The notes: a model not told the origin generated them from the letters alone. A DNA stretch of 64,000 nt from Aldersonia kunmingensis (GCF_001646865.1 NZ_LRRB01000161.1:1-64000), one strand, 5' to 3'; shown: positions 34,861 to 44,628, numbered from the stretch's first letter. A program made the numbers and translations.

Positions 34861-35567
34861 TGCTGGTGAATCCCTCCTTGCGCACGGCGCTTGCCGTACC
34901 GGTGGCCGACGAGTTTGTCCGGCGGCAGTGCGACCGCATCGACTTCCCCGGTGCACAACACCTCGTCGCCGAACAGAAGGCGTGCGATTGACGTGATGGC
35001 GCGGTCCGTCTGCTGCCGAGTGATATCGAACCGCAGTTCGGTGGCCAGCGGAGTCGGACGCCGGTAGCTGACGTTGAGCGACCTGGTCTTGCCGGACCTT
35101 CCGGTCGCACAGTTGTGCTGCTGAACTATGCAGTCGAAGAAAACACCGAGGAAACCGCCGTGGACCAGGCCGGGAGGGCCCTCGAAGACGATCGGAAAGG
35201 TCACCGTTCCACCGGCCGAGTCGGCATCGATGCGCTCGAACCGGTATTCGGGGAAGCTCGGGTTGTACGAGCCGATATCGAAGGCATGGTCGAGGTAGAT
35301 CCGCCGGGATTCCGCCAGGTCGTCACCCACCCGCGGTAAAACGTCCGGCGGGGCAGCGGCGGAGAGGTCGCGCTCCCATTCTGCGAATTGCGCGAGCATG
35401 CCGTCCACGACCGAGTGCTCGTGTTCGAGCGATAACAGCAGAACGCTCAGTCGGCGCATGGCGGCGGCCGCGGCGCGGGTTTGCTCGAGCGGCTGTTCGC
35501 CGAACCGCACAGCGGAATCATCGGCAGCGATCCCACCGATTTCGGACACGTCGCCGTGCTGCGCCAT
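34857..35567 (-). CDS. Hotdog-fold acyl-CoA thioesterase (PaaI-like)
   Basis: This 236-residue protein carries a C-terminal hotdog domain with the PaaI-type segment GPPGLVHGGFLGVFFDCIVQ, followed by TRSLNVSYRRPTPL. The N-terminal 100 residues are helical and not recognised. Thioesterases of this type release free acids from CoA esters and may rescue CoA from dead-end intermediates. It is the first gene of a leftward pair with the crotonase at 33949, divergent from the five-gene rightward operon across operator I. Confidence 0.8.
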   Translation of the reverse strand: MAQHGDVSEIGGIAADDSAVRFGEQPLEQTRAAAAAMRRLSVLLLSLEHEHSVVDGMLAQFAEWERDLSAAAPPDVLPRVGDDLAESRRIYLDHAFDIGSYNPSFPEYRFERIDADSAGGTVTFPIVFEGPPGLVHGGFLGVFFDCIVQQHNCATGRSGKTRSLNVSYRRPTPLATELRFDITRQQTDRAITSIARLLFGDEVLCTGEVDAVALPPDKLVGHRYGKRRAQGGIHQQ

Positions 35568-35640
35568 AGGCCCTCTTTCCGCGGGTTGTTCCGTCCGCTG
35601 TCTTTCCTTGCTACCTTGTGCGAGACAGTAACGGTATCGC

Positions 35641-35661
35641 CTACCGTAGTGTTAACAGTAT
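35641..35661. promoter_or_regulatory. 21-bp palindromic operator, site I
   Basis: Arms CTACCGT and ACAGTAT flank AGTGTTA in the 118-base divergent gap between the hotdog (start 35567) and crotonase (start 35686) genes. An overlapping dyad, CGGTA (35632-35636) and TACCG (35642-35646), adds further half-sites. Confidence 0.75.
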
Positions 35662-35685
35662 CGCCCGGAAGGTGCGTACACAACG

Positions 35686-36522
35686 GTGACCAGAGACGCT
35701 GTAACAGCGGCAAGCACGAGCAGCGTGCGGGTGGATCGCGATGGTGCGGTGCTGCACCTCACGCTGGATCGCCCCTCCGCACGTAACTCGCTGAGCCCCA
35801 GCATGATCGAGACGCTGATCCGCACACTTACCGATGCTGCGACCGACGATTCGCTGCGCGCGATTCACATCACGGGGGCGGGCGACAACTTCTGCTCGGG
35901 CGCGGACTGGCTCGCGACCAACGACAAGCCCGCCGACGGCTCGCGTCCGGCGCGTCCACGAACCGGCGACCTCGTCCGCCGCATACCGCACGCGGCGAAT
36001 CGGGTCGTCGAACTAGTGCACACCATTCAGCTACCTGTGGTGTGCAGCGTCCGCGGCTGGGCGGTCGGCCTCGGCTGCAATCTGGCCATCGCCGCGGATT
36101 TCACGATTGCCGCCGACGACGCGGTGTTCTGGGAGCCGTTCCTCGCGCGAGGTTTCAGCCCCGACTCCGGCGCCACGTGGCTACTCCCCCGCCTGGTCGG
36201 AATCGCCCGCGCCAAGCGAATGCTGCTACTGGGCGAGAAGGTGAGCGGCGCCCATGCCGAGGATTGGGGACTGGTGCACCAGAGCGTCGAAACGGCCGAA
36301 CTCGACACGGCAACAGCGCAATTGCTCGACCAGCTCGCCTCCGGCCCGACGGTGGCAATCGGCCTCGCCAAGCAAGCCATCCACAACGGCGCGAACGCGA
36401 GCCTCGGACAGGCAATGACCCAGGAGCTGTACAACTTGGAATTGTCCTGCCGAACAACAGATTTCAAGGAGGGGCTGGCTGCCTTCCGCGAGCGCCGACC
36501 GCCGGACTTCGATGGCCGCTGA
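35686..36522 (+). CDS. Enoyl-CoA hydratase/isomerase family protein
   Basis: This 278-residue crotonase is first in a tandem of three. Oxyanion loops are NFCSGADWL and GWAVGLGCNLAIAAD. The first catalytic glutamate position is Asn (GCNLA), and the second region reads WEPFLARGFSPDSG, where the Asp matches the carboxylate of PaaG-type isomerases. A double-bond isomerase role is therefore more likely than hydration. The start is GTG. It heads a five-gene operon with two more crotonases and two adenylate-forming enzymes. Confidence 0.87.
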   Translation: MTRDAVTAASTSSVRVDRDGAVLHLTLDRPSARNSLSPSMIETLIRTLTDAATDDSLRAIHITGAGDNFCSGADWLATNDKPADGSRPARPRTGDLVRRIPHAANRVVELVHTIQLPVVCSVRGWAVGLGCNLAIAADFTIAADDAVFWEPFLARGFSPDSGATWLLPRLVGIARAKRMLLLGEKVSGAHAEDWGLVHQSVETAELDTATAQLLDQLASGPTVAIGLAKQAIHNGANASLGQAMTQELYNLELSCRTTDFKEGLAAFRERRPPDFDGR

Positions 36523-36571
36523 TATTCCAGCCGGAGGCGCGTCCGCAGCGCGTCTCGATGAAGGGAACACG

Positions 36572-37375
36572 ATGTCGTTCGACACGATCAAATACGAGGT
36601 CGAAGGCCACACGGCCACCATTACGCTCAACCGTCCGGACGCACTCAATGCGCTCAGTCCGCACATGATCAGCGAGCTGCGCGCCGCCTACGCCGAGGCG
36701 GAGCACGACGACCAGGTGTGGCTGCTGATCGTCACCGGTAGTGGGCGGGCGTTCTGCACCGGAGCGGACGTCAAGGAGATCCCCGGCGACGGGAAGGTCA
36801 TCAACGAACGGCCTTACCTGTCCACCTACGAACAGTGGGAAGCGCCGCAGGAGGGCACGCCGCCGTACCGCAGCATGGCCAAGCCGGTACTCGCCGCGAT
36901 CAATGGCCTGTGCTGCGGCGCAGGCCTCGACTGGGTCACCACCGGGGATATCGTCATCGCGTCGGATAAGGCCACATTCTTCGACCCACACGTCAGCATC
37001 GGCCTCGTCGCCGGGCGCGAGGTCGTTCGGCTCGCGCGCGTTCTCCCGCGCAACGTCGCACTGCGCATGGCGCTGGTCGGCAAACACGAGCGGATGAGCG
37101 CTCAGCGCGCGTACGAGTTGGGCATGATCACCGAAGTGGTCGAGCACGACCGCCTGCTCGAACGCGCGCATGAGATCGCCGCGATCGTGAACTCCAATGC
37201 GCCGCTTGCGGTTCGAGGCTCCCGGCTCGCGATTCTGAAGGGCCTCGACCTCCCCGTGCACGAGGCCGAGATGCTCGCCGAATCGTTCCGCGAGCGCGTC
37301 ACCCGCACAGAGGATGCCCTGGAGGGGCCGCGCGCGTTTGTCGAGAAGCGCCCGCCGAACTGGCAGTGCCGATGA
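36572..37375 (+). CDS. Crotonase family protein with Asp/His active-site variant
   Basis: This 267-residue crotonase-fold protein has loops AFCTGADVKE and GLCCGAGLDWVTTGD. The two glutamate positions are Asp (AGLDW) and His (FFDPHVSIGLV). The next gene has a similar FFDSHVSAGLV segment, so the two are probable paralogues with a chemistry other than standard hydration. ATG at 36572 with AAGGGAA upstream is preferred; an in-frame ATG at 36512 would overlap the previous gene. The stop overlaps the next start (ATGA). Confidence 0.85.
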   Translation: MSFDTIKYEVEGHTATITLNRPDALNALSPHMISELRAAYAEAEHDDQVWLLIVTGSGRAFCTGADVKEIPGDGKVINERPYLSTYEQWEAPQEGTPPYRSMAKPVLAAINGLCCGAGLDWVTTGDIVIASDKATFFDPHVSIGLVAGREVVRLARVLPRNVALRMALVGKHERMSAQRAYELGMITEVVEHDRLLERAHEIAAIVNSNAPLAVRGSRLAILKGLDLPVHEAEMLAESFRERVTRTEDALEGPRAFVEKRPPNWQCR

Positions 37376-38166
37376 GCACCTACGAGACGATTCTGCTCGA
37401 GGTCAACGCGGAGGCTCACGTTGCCACCATCACCCTGAACCGGCCCGACAGGCTCAACTCGTTCAATCGCACGATGTGCGAGGAGATGGAACGGGCCTGG
37501 CGGGCGATCAAATCCGACGACTCGGTCCACGCCGTTGTATTGCGCGCGGCCGGGGACCGGGCATTCAGCGCCGGCCTGGACATCAAGTCCAGCTACGGGC
37601 AACCGGACAACATCTGGAACCACGAGGATCCGGGAGAGCTGCTGAGCCCGAAGTGGCAGAAGATGTGGAAGCCAGTCGTATGCGCCGTACAGGGCATGTG
37701 CACCGCCGGTGCGTTCTATTTCATTAACGAAGCCGATGTCGTGATCTGCTCGGAGGACGCCACGTTCTTCGATTCGCATGTCTCCGCCGGCCTGGTGTCG
37801 GCACTGGAACCGGTCGGCCTGATGCGCCGCGTCGGGCTCGGCGAAACGCTGCGCATGGCGCTGCTCGGCAACGACGAACGGGTCGGCGCCGACACCGCAC
37901 TGCGCATCGGCCTCGTCACCGAAGTCGTAGCGGGAGATGCTCTCTGGGCACGAGCACACGAGATTGCCGCAACCATTGCCGCCAAGCCGCCGACCGCCAC
38001 TCAAGGCACAGTCCGTGCAATCTGGGAATCGCTGGACAAGCCGTACCGGGTGGCCATGGAGCAGGGGCTCATCTACACACGCCTCGGCAATCCGATCGGG
38101 ACCGCCGAACTGGCGGCCGGGCCGAATGGTTCGGCTCCGAACCAAGCCAAGCCGAGGATCCGGTGA
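37372..38166 (+). CDS. Crotonase family protein with Tyr/His active-site variant
   Basis: This 264-residue crotonase-fold protein has AFSAGLDIKS and GMCTAGAFYFINEAD as oxyanion loops. The glutamate positions are Tyr (AGAFYF) and His (FFDSHVSAGLV). With the preceding gene it forms a paralogous pair sharing the FFDxHVSxGLV signature. Two variant subunits encoded back to back could form a mixed trimer or act in sequence. The ATG overlaps the upstream stop, and the stop overlaps the next gene's start. Confidence 0.85.
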   Translation: MSTYETILLEVNAEAHVATITLNRPDRLNSFNRTMCEEMERAWRAIKSDDSVHAVVLRAAGDRAFSAGLDIKSSYGQPDNIWNHEDPGELLSPKWQKMWKPVVCAVQGMCTAGAFYFINEADVVICSEDATFFDSHVSAGLVSALEPVGLMRRVGLGETLRMALLGNDERVGADTALRIGLVTEVVAGDALWARAHEIAATIAAKPPTATQGTVRAIWESLDKPYRVAMEQGLIYTRLGNPIGTAELAAGPNGSAPNQAKPRIR

Positions 38167-39662
38167 TGTCAGAACCAGCATCAGACATGCTGGACCACCG
38201 GCTCGTTCGGCGGATCGACGCAGTGCTCGACCTCGATCCCGGAACGCCCGCAATCGAATACGACGGGAACTGGTACAGCCTCGGCGACATCGGGACGCTC
38301 GCGCGGGCGATATCGGCACTCGTCGGCCCAGAGCCGCGGGTCGGGGTCCTGCTGCGCAATCGACCCGCACACATCGCCGCATTTCTGGGTGTACTGCTCA
38401 CAGGTGGTTGTGTCGTCGTCATCAACCCGGCGCGCGGTGACGACCGGACGCGCTCCGATATCGCGGCCCTCGAACTGCCCGTGATCATCGGTGAGCTGGA
38501 CGACCTGAGCACCCTCGTTGCCCCGTCCGCGGAGACCACCCAGATCTCGATCGCCGACGCGACCGACGAGCCACACATCGTCGCCGCCGGCCGGCCGGCG
38601 GGCGATGCGGGTCGCCCCGGCGTGGCTGTGCACATGCTGACGAGCGGAACCACCGGTCCACCGAAGCGGGTCGACCTGACATACGACATGCTCGCGCACA
38701 GCGTTCTCGGCCCCGCACGCGACGACGAAACCGCACCCACCGCCCCTCCGCGCGGGGTTGCCATTGTGAACGCGCCGCTCGTCCATATCGGCGGCGTCTT
38801 CCGGGTGCTGCAATGCGTCACCGCCGCACGCTCGTTCGTGCTGCTCCCGCGATTCGAGCTCGAACCGTGGGCGCGTGCGGTGCGCGAATATCGCCCGCGC
38901 ACGGTCTCGCTTGTCCCCGCCGCCCTGCGTATGGTGCTGCATTCGGACCTCACCCGCGACGACCTGTCGAGCATCCGGGCGGTTACTTCCGGCACGGCAC
39001 CGCTGTCGGCCGACGACGCGGACGCGTTCACCACGAAGTTCGGGATCCCCGTGCTGACCTCTTATGCTGCAACCGAATTCGGCGGCGGCGTCGCCGGGTG
39101 GAACATCGCTGATCACGAGAAGTTCTGGTCCACCAAACGAGGCAGTGTGGGCCGCGCCGACCCCACCGCCCAGCTTCGTGTTGTCGATGAGGACGGCCGC
39201 ACGCTGCCCGCGGATACCGCAGGGCTGCTCGAGGTCAGACCCGGACAACTCGGCCCGGCAACGGACTGGATCCGTACGACGGACATCGCACGCATCGACA
39301 CCGACGGATTCCTCTGGATCCTCGGGCGCGCCGATCAGGCGATCATCCGTGGGGGGTTCAAGATCATGCCGGACGATGTACGAACCGCCTTGGAAGGCCA
39401 CCCCGCAGTGCAGGGGGCGGCGGTAGTCGGCCACCCGGATGATCGCCTCGGCGAGACGCCCGTCGCGATGGTCGAATTGCGCGATTCGAGCAGCACCACT
39501 CCGGACGAGTTGGTGCAGTATCTCGAAACCAGGTTGGCCCGCTACGAGATTCCCACTCGGATCGCTGTCGTCGACGCAATCCCGCGGACCCCCTCGGGGA
39601 AGGCCGATCTGACCGCGATCCGTGACCACTTCCGTTCAGCGCGGGGCGAATATGCCCACTAG
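38166..39662 (+). CDS. Adenylate-forming acid-CoA ligase, divergent P-loop
   Basis: This 498-residue class I adenylate-forming enzyme has the P-loop TSGTTGPPKRV (Arg instead of the usual Gly after Lys), A5 region SYAATEFGGG, hinge GRADQAIIRGGFKI and C-terminal Lys in TPSGKADL. It shares subfamily features with the enzyme at 45464 (HxLTSGTTGPPxRV, the N-terminal ANL domain shortened). ATG at 38166 has GAGGA seven bases upstream; GTG at 38163 is possible. It lies in the crotonase operon, so activation of a pathway intermediate or substrate acid is likely. The substrate is unknown. Confidence 0.85.
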   Translation: MSEPASDMLDHRLVRRIDAVLDLDPGTPAIEYDGNWYSLGDIGTLARAISALVGPEPRVGVLLRNRPAHIAAFLGVLLTGGCVVVINPARGDDRTRSDIAALELPVIIGELDDLSTLVAPSAETTQISIADATDEPHIVAAGRPAGDAGRPGVAVHMLTSGTTGPPKRVDLTYDMLAHSVLGPARDDETAPTAPPRGVAIVNAPLVHIGGVFRVLQCVTAARSFVLLPRFELEPWARAVREYRPRTVSLVPAALRMVLHSDLTRDDLSSIRAVTSGTAPLSADDADAFTTKFGIPVLTSYAATEFGGGVAGWNIADHEKFWSTKRGSVGRADPTAQLRVVDEDGRTLPADTAGLLEVRPGQLGPATDWIRTTDIARIDTDGFLWILGRADQAIIRGGFKIMPDDVRTALEGHPAVQGAAVVGHPDDRLGETPVAMVELRDSSSTTPDELVQYLETRLARYEIPTRIAVVDAIPRTPSGKADLTAIRDHFRSARGEYAH

Positions 39663-41211
39663 TCCTGCGACGACACTCGGCGACCTGGTGCGATTGCGCG
39701 CGGAGACCGCTCCGGCCAAGTCGATGGTGATAGACCCAGATCACCGGCTCAGCTACCGCGAGCTCGACGACTCCACCCGCACGCTCGCGGCGGCCCTCGT
39801 GGAAGCGGGTGTCGGCAAGGGTTCACGGGTCGGGTTGATCATGCCCAACGCTGTGCGCTGGGTGCAGATCGCCGTGGCTGTCACCCGGATCGGCGCGGTC
39901 CTCGTGCCGCTGAGCACATTGTTGAGTCCGCGCGAACTGATCGCCCAGTTGGACACCGCTTCGGTCGAGTACCTGGTGTCGGTCGAGGAATTTCGCGGTC
40001 ACCGGTATATCGACGATCTCGGGGAGTTCACCTCCACCGCGTTACCAGCGCTCCAGCAGGTCTGGACACCCGAGCAGCTCGGTGCCTTTCCCGCCCCCGA
40101 TAACGCGCGCCACGCCGCAGATACGCTCTCCGACTCGGTCACGGCGAGCGACCCAATGGCCATCATGTTCACCTCGGGCAGCAGCGGGATACCGAAGGGC
40201 GTCGTACATTCGCACGGAAATGCGCTCGCCGCCGTGCATTCCGGGCTCGCGGCGCGCTGTATCGACGCCGACACGCGGCTCTATCTACCGATGCCGTTCT
40301 TCTGGGTGGGTGGTTTCGGGAGCGGAATCCTATCCGCGTTGGTGGCCGGTGCCACCCTGGTGACCGAGGAGATCCCCCGGCCGGAAACCACGCTGCGTCT
40401 GCTCGAACGTGAACGGGTGACCCTGTTCCGTGGCTGGCCGGACCAGGCCGAGGCGCTCGCGAAACAGGCCGGTGGAATCGGCGCGGATCTCTCGGCGCTG
40501 CGCCCGGGCAGCCTCGAGGCATTGCTACCTCTCGAGCTGCGATCCCAGCCAGGCGCACGCGCCAAGCTCTTCGGTATGACGGAATCGTTCGGTCCGTACT
40601 GCGGTTACCCCGCCGACACGGACATGCCCAAATCTGCCTGGGGCAGTTGTGGAAAGCCGTTCGAGGGCATGGAACTGCGAATCGTCGGCGAGGATGGACT
40701 CCTGGTGCCCACGGACACCATCGGGGAGATTCAACTAGGCGGGCCGCATATGTTCCGCGAAATCTGCGGACGTAGTCGCGATGACCTGTTCACCGCCGAT
40801 GGCTTCTATCCGACGGGCGACCTCGGTCGACTCGATGCCGACGGCTTTCTTTTCTACCACGGCCGATCCGATGACATGTTCAAAGTCAGCGGCGCCACCG
40901 TGTACCCCAGCGAAGTGGAATCCGCGCTGCGGGCGATCGATTCCATCGAAAATGCTTTCGTGACAAACCTTCCCGGGCCCACAGGAAACCGTGTCGCCGC
41001 GGCGGTGGTGTGCGGGGACCCGGCGACCACGACCGAAGTACTCCGGGCCGCCGCGCGCGGACTGCTCAGTTCCTTCAAGGTGCCGTCGGTGTGGTTGCTC
41101 CTCGATACCGACGACACAATCCCGCGCGGGACGACTGGGAAGGTCGATGTGCGGCGGCTGCGCGAACTCCTGGCGACCGCGGACCGGCCGGCCGAGCCCG
41201 CGAGGAAGTGA
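39652..41211 (+). CDS. Acyl-CoA ligase (class I adenylate-forming)
   Basis: This protein of about 519 residues has the P-loop TSGSSGIPKGVVHSHG, A5 motif FGMTESFGPYCG, hinge GRSDDMFKVSGATVYPSEVE and C-terminal Lys in PRGTTGKVDVRRL, all canonical. The GSCGKPFEGMELRI segment is typical of fatty-acid and aromatic-acid CoA ligases of the FadD group. ATG at 39652 overlaps the end of the previous gene by 11 bases; an earlier GTG at 39622 is possible. It ends nine bases before the stop of the convergent acyl-CoA dehydrogenase, with no room for a terminator. Confidence 0.88.
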   Translation: MPTSPATTLGDLVRLRAETAPAKSMVIDPDHRLSYRELDDSTRTLAAALVEAGVGKGSRVGLIMPNAVRWVQIAVAVTRIGAVLVPLSTLLSPRELIAQLDTASVEYLVSVEEFRGHRYIDDLGEFTSTALPALQQVWTPEQLGAFPAPDNARHAADTLSDSVTASDPMAIMFTSGSSGIPKGVVHSHGNALAAVHSGLAARCIDADTRLYLPMPFFWVGGFGSGILSALVAGATLVTEEIPRPETTLRLLERERVTLFRGWPDQAEALAKQAGGIGADLSALRPGSLEALLPLELRSQPGARAKLFGMTESFGPYCGYPADTDMPKSAWGSCGKPFEGMELRIVGEDGLLVPTDTIGEIQLGGPHMFREICGRSRDDLFTADGFYPTGDLGRLDADGFLFYHGRSDDMFKVSGATVYPSEVESALRAIDSIENAFVTNLPGPTGNRVAAAVVCGDPATTTEVLRAAARGLLSSFKVPSVWLLLDTDDTIPRGTTGKVDVRRLRELLATADRPAEPARK

Positions 41212-41220
41212 GCGCGTAAG

Positions 41221-42414
41221 TCAGATCCGGTACTCTTCGAGCAGTCGCTTGCTAATGATCTGTTTCTGAATCTCGCTGGTGCCCTCGCCGATCAGCAGGA
41301 ACGGAGCATCGCGCATAAGCCGCTCGATCTCGTATTCCTTCGAATAGCCGTAGCCGCCGTGGATCCGGAAACTCTGCTGCGTGACCTCGGCACACAACTC
41401 GCTGGCGAGATACTTCGCCATACCCGCGGCCACGTCGTTGCGCTCGCCCGAGTCCTTGAGCCGCGCAGCGTTGACCATCATCAGGTGGGCCGATTCGACC
41501 TTGGTCGCCATCTCGGCCAGTTGGAAAGCGATCGCCTGATGCTCGGCGATCGGCTTACCGAATGTCTTGCGTTGCTGCGCATATCGCACCGCAAGCTCGA
41601 ACGCCCGCTGGCCGACACCGCACGCCCGCGCGGACACGTTCACGCGACCCACCTCGACGCCGTCCATCATCTGGAAGAACCCGCGGCCAGGGGTGCCGCC
41701 GAGGATGTCGTCGGCGCTCGCCACATACCCGTCGAAGATCAGCTCAGTGGTGTCGATGCCCTTGTAGCCGAGCTTGTCGATCTTGCCCGGAATCACCAAA
41801 CCCGGTGCCACTTCACCGAATCCGGCCGGCTTCTCGATGAGGAACGTGGTGAGGTTGCGGTGTGGCTTCTCGGCACCCTCGTCGGTGCGCACCAGGACCG
41901 CGACGAGTGTGGAGCTCCCGCCGTTGGTGAGCCACATCTTCTGGCCGTCGATGGTGTACGTGTCATCGTCATTCTTCTTCGCCCGCGTGCGAATTGCCGC
42001 GACATCGGAACCGAGCTCGGGCTCCGACATCGAGAACGCGCCGCGCACCTCACCGATCGCCATGCGCGGCAGCAGGCGTTCCTTCTGCTCCGGTGTGCCG
42101 TGCTGGCGCAGCATGTAGGCGACGATGAAATGCGTGTTGATGACACCGGAGATGCTCATCCAGCCGCGCGCGAGTTCCTCGACGCACAGCGCGTAGGTGA
42201 GCAGCGACTCCCCCAGTCCGCCGTACTCCTCCGGAATCATCAGCCCGAACAGGCCCATGTCCCGCATCCGGTCCACGATTTCCTGCGGATACGTGTCGGT
42301 GCGCTCGAGTTCCTGCGCCGCCGGGATGATCTCCTTGTTAACGAACTCTCGCACGTTCGCGACGATGTCGGTCTGAAACTCGGTGAGGCCGAGAGTGTGA
42401 GCGAGGCGGGTCAT
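41221..42414 (-). CDS. Acyl-CoA dehydrogenase (canonical)
   Basis: This 397-residue acyl-CoA dehydrogenase is of the standard homotetrameric type. Signatures are GAFSMSEPELGSDVAAIRTR, MWLTNGGSS, FGKPIAEHQAIAFQLAEMA and the C-terminal GEGTSEIQKQIISK with the catalytic Glu. It lowers 2,3-bonds of saturated acyl-CoAs to enoyl-CoAs, passing electrons to ETF. ATG at 42414 has GGAAGGGA upstream; the open frame reaches 42513 without similarity. It is third in the SDR-thiolase-dehydrogenase operon, which with a hydratase gives a full beta-oxidation turn. Confidence 0.94.
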   Translation of the reverse strand: MTRLAHTLGLTEFQTDIVANVREFVNKEIIPAAQELERTDTYPQEIVDRMRDMGLFGLMIPEEYGGLGESLLTYALCVEELARGWMSISGVINTHFIVAYMLRQHGTPEQKERLLPRMAIGEVRGAFSMSEPELGSDVAAIRTRAKKNDDDTYTIDGQKMWLTNGGSSTLVAVLVRTDEGAEKPHRNLTTFLIEKPAGFGEVAPGLVIPGKIDKLGYKGIDTTELIFDGYVASADDILGGTPGRGFFQMMDGVEVGRVNVSARACGVGQRAFELAVRYAQQRKTFGKPIAEHQAIAFQLAEMATKVESAHLMMVNAARLKDSGERNDVAAGMAKYLASELCAEVTQQSFRIHGGYGYSKEYEIERLMRDAPFLLIGEGTSEIQKQIISKRLLEEYRI

Positions 42415-42433
42415 GCCGGGCGTCCCTTCCGTG

Positions 42434-43645
42434 TCAGCCGACGCGTTCGAAAACCGCGGCCAGGCCCTGGCCGCCGCCAATGCACATCGTTTCCAGACCA
42501 TATCGCACGTCACGGCGGTGCAGTTCGCGGGCCAGGGTGGCCAGCATGCGACCGCCGGTCGCGCCGACCGGGTGACCTAGCGAGATACCCGAGCCGTTCA
42601 CATTGGTGCGCTCACGGTCCTCTTTGGTGAACTTCCATTCACTGAAGACCGACAGCGCCTGCGCGGCAAATGCCTCATTCATCTCGATGAGGTCGATCTC
42701 TGCGAGCCGCAGACCCGCCTTCCCGAGCGCGGCCTCGGTGGCCGGCACCGGCCCAATGCCCATCACGTTGGGCGGCACTCCGGCGACCGCCCACGACACC
42801 ATCCGGACGAGCGGGGCCAGACCGAGTTCGGCGGCCTTCTCGGGAGTGGTCACGATGCACATCGACGCGGCGTCGTTCTGCCCGCTCGCGTTTCCTGCGG
42901 TGACTGTCGCGTCCGGGTCGTCGGCGAGCATCATCGGCTTCAACCGGCTCAGCGATTCGACCGAGGTGTCCGCGCGCGGATGCTCGTCGGTGTCGATTGT
43001 CTCTTCGCCCTGCTTCGTCCGGACGGTAACCGGAACGATCTCCTCGGCGAACACACCGTTCTTCTGCGCCGCGACCGCGCGCTGGTGCGAGGCCACGGCG
43101 AGTTCGTCCTGTTCGGCGCGCGTGATGCCGTACTGGCGGCGCAGGTTCTCCGCGGTCTCGAGCATGCCGCCCGGCACCGGATGGTTACGTCCACCCGCCG
43201 TGGTGCGACCGCGGGCAAGCCCGTCGTGCACCCGCACGCCGCCTCGCGAACCGCCCCAACGCATATCGGTCGAGTAGAAGACCACGTTGCTCATGCTTTC
43301 GGCGCCGCCCGCGACGACGAGGTCGTTGTTGCCGCTACCCACCTGCAGGCAAGCCTGAATCACGGCCTGCAGGCCGGATCCGCAGCGGCGGTCGATCTGC
43401 ATGCCTGGCACGGTGACGGGGAGTCCGGCATCGAGGGCGACGACCCGGCCGATAGCCGGCGCCTCGCTGCTCGGATAGCAATGCCCGAGGATGACGTCCT
43501 CGACCGCGCCCGGAGCGATACCGGTCCGGTTCAGGAGTCCGGTCAGCGCGGCGACACCGAGGTCGACCGCGGTCTGTGCGGCGAACATGCCGCCGTACCG
43601 CCCGATCGGGGTGCGGACCGGTTCACAGATCACTGCCTCACGCAT
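42434..43645 (-). CDS. Acetyl-CoA acetyltransferase (thiolase)
   Basis: This 403-residue thiolase has the nucleophilic Cys in DRRCGSGLQAV, His in SLGHPVGATGGRM and the second Cys in MCIGGGQGLA. It is closer to canonical FadA enzymes than the thiolase at 32653. It would release acetyl-CoA or propionyl-CoA from 3-ketoacyl-CoA. The ATG is preceded by GAGGGAG. It lies 33 bases after the SDR and 19 bases before the acyl-CoA dehydrogenase in one leftward operon. Confidence 0.94.
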   Translation of the reverse strand: MREAVICEPVRTPIGRYGGMFAAQTAVDLGVAALTGLLNRTGIAPGAVEDVILGHCYPSSEAPAIGRVVALDAGLPVTVPGMQIDRRCGSGLQAVIQACLQVGSGNNDLVVAGGAESMSNVVFYSTDMRWGGSRGGVRVHDGLARGRTTAGGRNHPVPGGMLETAENLRRQYGITRAEQDELAVASHQRAVAAQKNGVFAEEIVPVTVRTKQGEETIDTDEHPRADTSVESLSRLKPMMLADDPDATVTAGNASGQNDAASMCIVTTPEKAAELGLAPLVRMVSWAVAGVPPNVMGIGPVPATEAALGKAGLRLAEIDLIEMNEAFAAQALSVFSEWKFTKEDRERTNVNGSGISLGHPVGATGGRMLATLARELHRRDVRYGLETMCIGGGQGLAAVFERVG

Positions 43646-43678
43646 GTCGTCTCCCTCGCTCGTGTCCGCCGCGCTCGC

Positions 43679-44419
43679 TCACATGAACCGTCCGCCGGTG
43701 ACTTCGAGGACCGTCCCGGTGAGGTAGGACGAGTCATCGGAGGCCAGGAAGAAGGCGACACCCGCGACCTCGTGCGGTTCGCCGGCGCGGCCCATCGGGA
43801 CGGCCGCGAGCTTCTCGTCCCAGGCCTTCTGTGGCATGGCCTCGGTCATCGCCGAGCGGATCAGGCCGGGCTGAATGGCGTTGATCCGCACACCATGGTG
43901 CGCCATCTCCTTCGCTGCGGCCTTCGTCATGCCGACGATCCCGGCCTTCGCGGCGGAGTAGTTCGTCTGGCCGACCATGCCGACCTTTCCCGAGATCGAG
44001 GACAGGTTGATGATCGCGCCGCGCTTCTGCTCGCGCATGATGGCCGCGGCCTTGCGCAGGCCGTTCCACGTGCCCTTGAGATGCACATTGATCACCTGGT
44101 CGAACTGGTCCTCGGTCATTGTCCGCATCGTGGCGTCGCGGGTGATGCCAGCGTTGTTCACCATGATGTCCAGCGCGCCGAATGTGGTTACGGCGGCGGC
44201 GAGCATCGCATCGACCTGTTCACCATCGGTGACATCGCACTGCACGCCAATCGCTACATCGGCGCCACCGAGTTGCTTGGCGGCCGCCTCCGTCGCTGCC
44301 AGATCGAGATCTCCCAGCACGACGCGCGCACCCTCGGCCACGAATCGTTCCGCAATCGCGTAGCCAAGCCCCTGCGCACCTCCGGTGATTACCGCGGTCC
44401 GTCCACTGAGAGCGGGCAT
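43679..44419 (-). CDS. SDR, FabG-like 3-hydroxyacyl-CoA dehydrogenase
   Basis: This 246-residue SDR has GGAQGLG as cofactor motif, NNAG, the active-site Ser in LSSISGKVG and YSAAK, and ends EVTGGRFM. Its [16 protein letters not shown] region is characteristic of FabG. With a thiolase and an acyl-CoA dehydrogenase downstream, oxidation of a 3-hydroxyacyl-CoA is the natural role, rather than fatty-acid synthesis. ATG at 44419 is behind an AGGTGG; a longer frame to 44587 would run through operator J. Confidence 0.9.
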   Translation of the reverse strand: MPALSGRTAVITGGAQGLGYAIAERFVAEGARVVLGDLDLAATEAAAKQLGGADVAIGVQCDVTDGEQVDAMLAAAVTTFGALDIMVNNAGITRDATMRTMTEDQFDQVINVHLKGTWNGLRKAAAIMREQKRGAIINLSSISGKVGMVGQTNYSAAKAGIVGMTKAAAKEMAHHGVRINAIQPGLIRSAMTEAMPQKAWDEKLAAVPMGRAGEPHEVAGVAFFLASDDSSYLTGTVLEVTGGRFM

Positions 44420-44541
44420 CGTCGCCACCTGCCTTTCACCTCGCGGCCTCTCGACCGGATCGTCTCTACCGTGCATGCTCACTGTGCACCCCCGGGCGGG
44501 TCGTGCGAACGACAGGTTGCGCGGCGGGGTGCTTTCACACC

Positions 44542-44562
44542 ATATGGTAAGTATTACAGTGA
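44542..44562. promoter_or_regulatory. 21-bp palindromic operator, site J
   Basis: Arms ATATGGT and ACAGTGA flank AAGTATT, between the divergent SDR genes at 44419 and 44629. A second partial copy, TTACAGT (44554-44560) with ACGACAG (44568-44574), overlaps it. It is a weaker match with conserved spacing. Confidence 0.55.
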
Positions 44563-44628
44563 CCCTTACGACAGTGGCTTGTGCCATGCGGGCCCGAGGC
44601 TCGGGCCAGGGGGATTCGAGGAGGCAGC

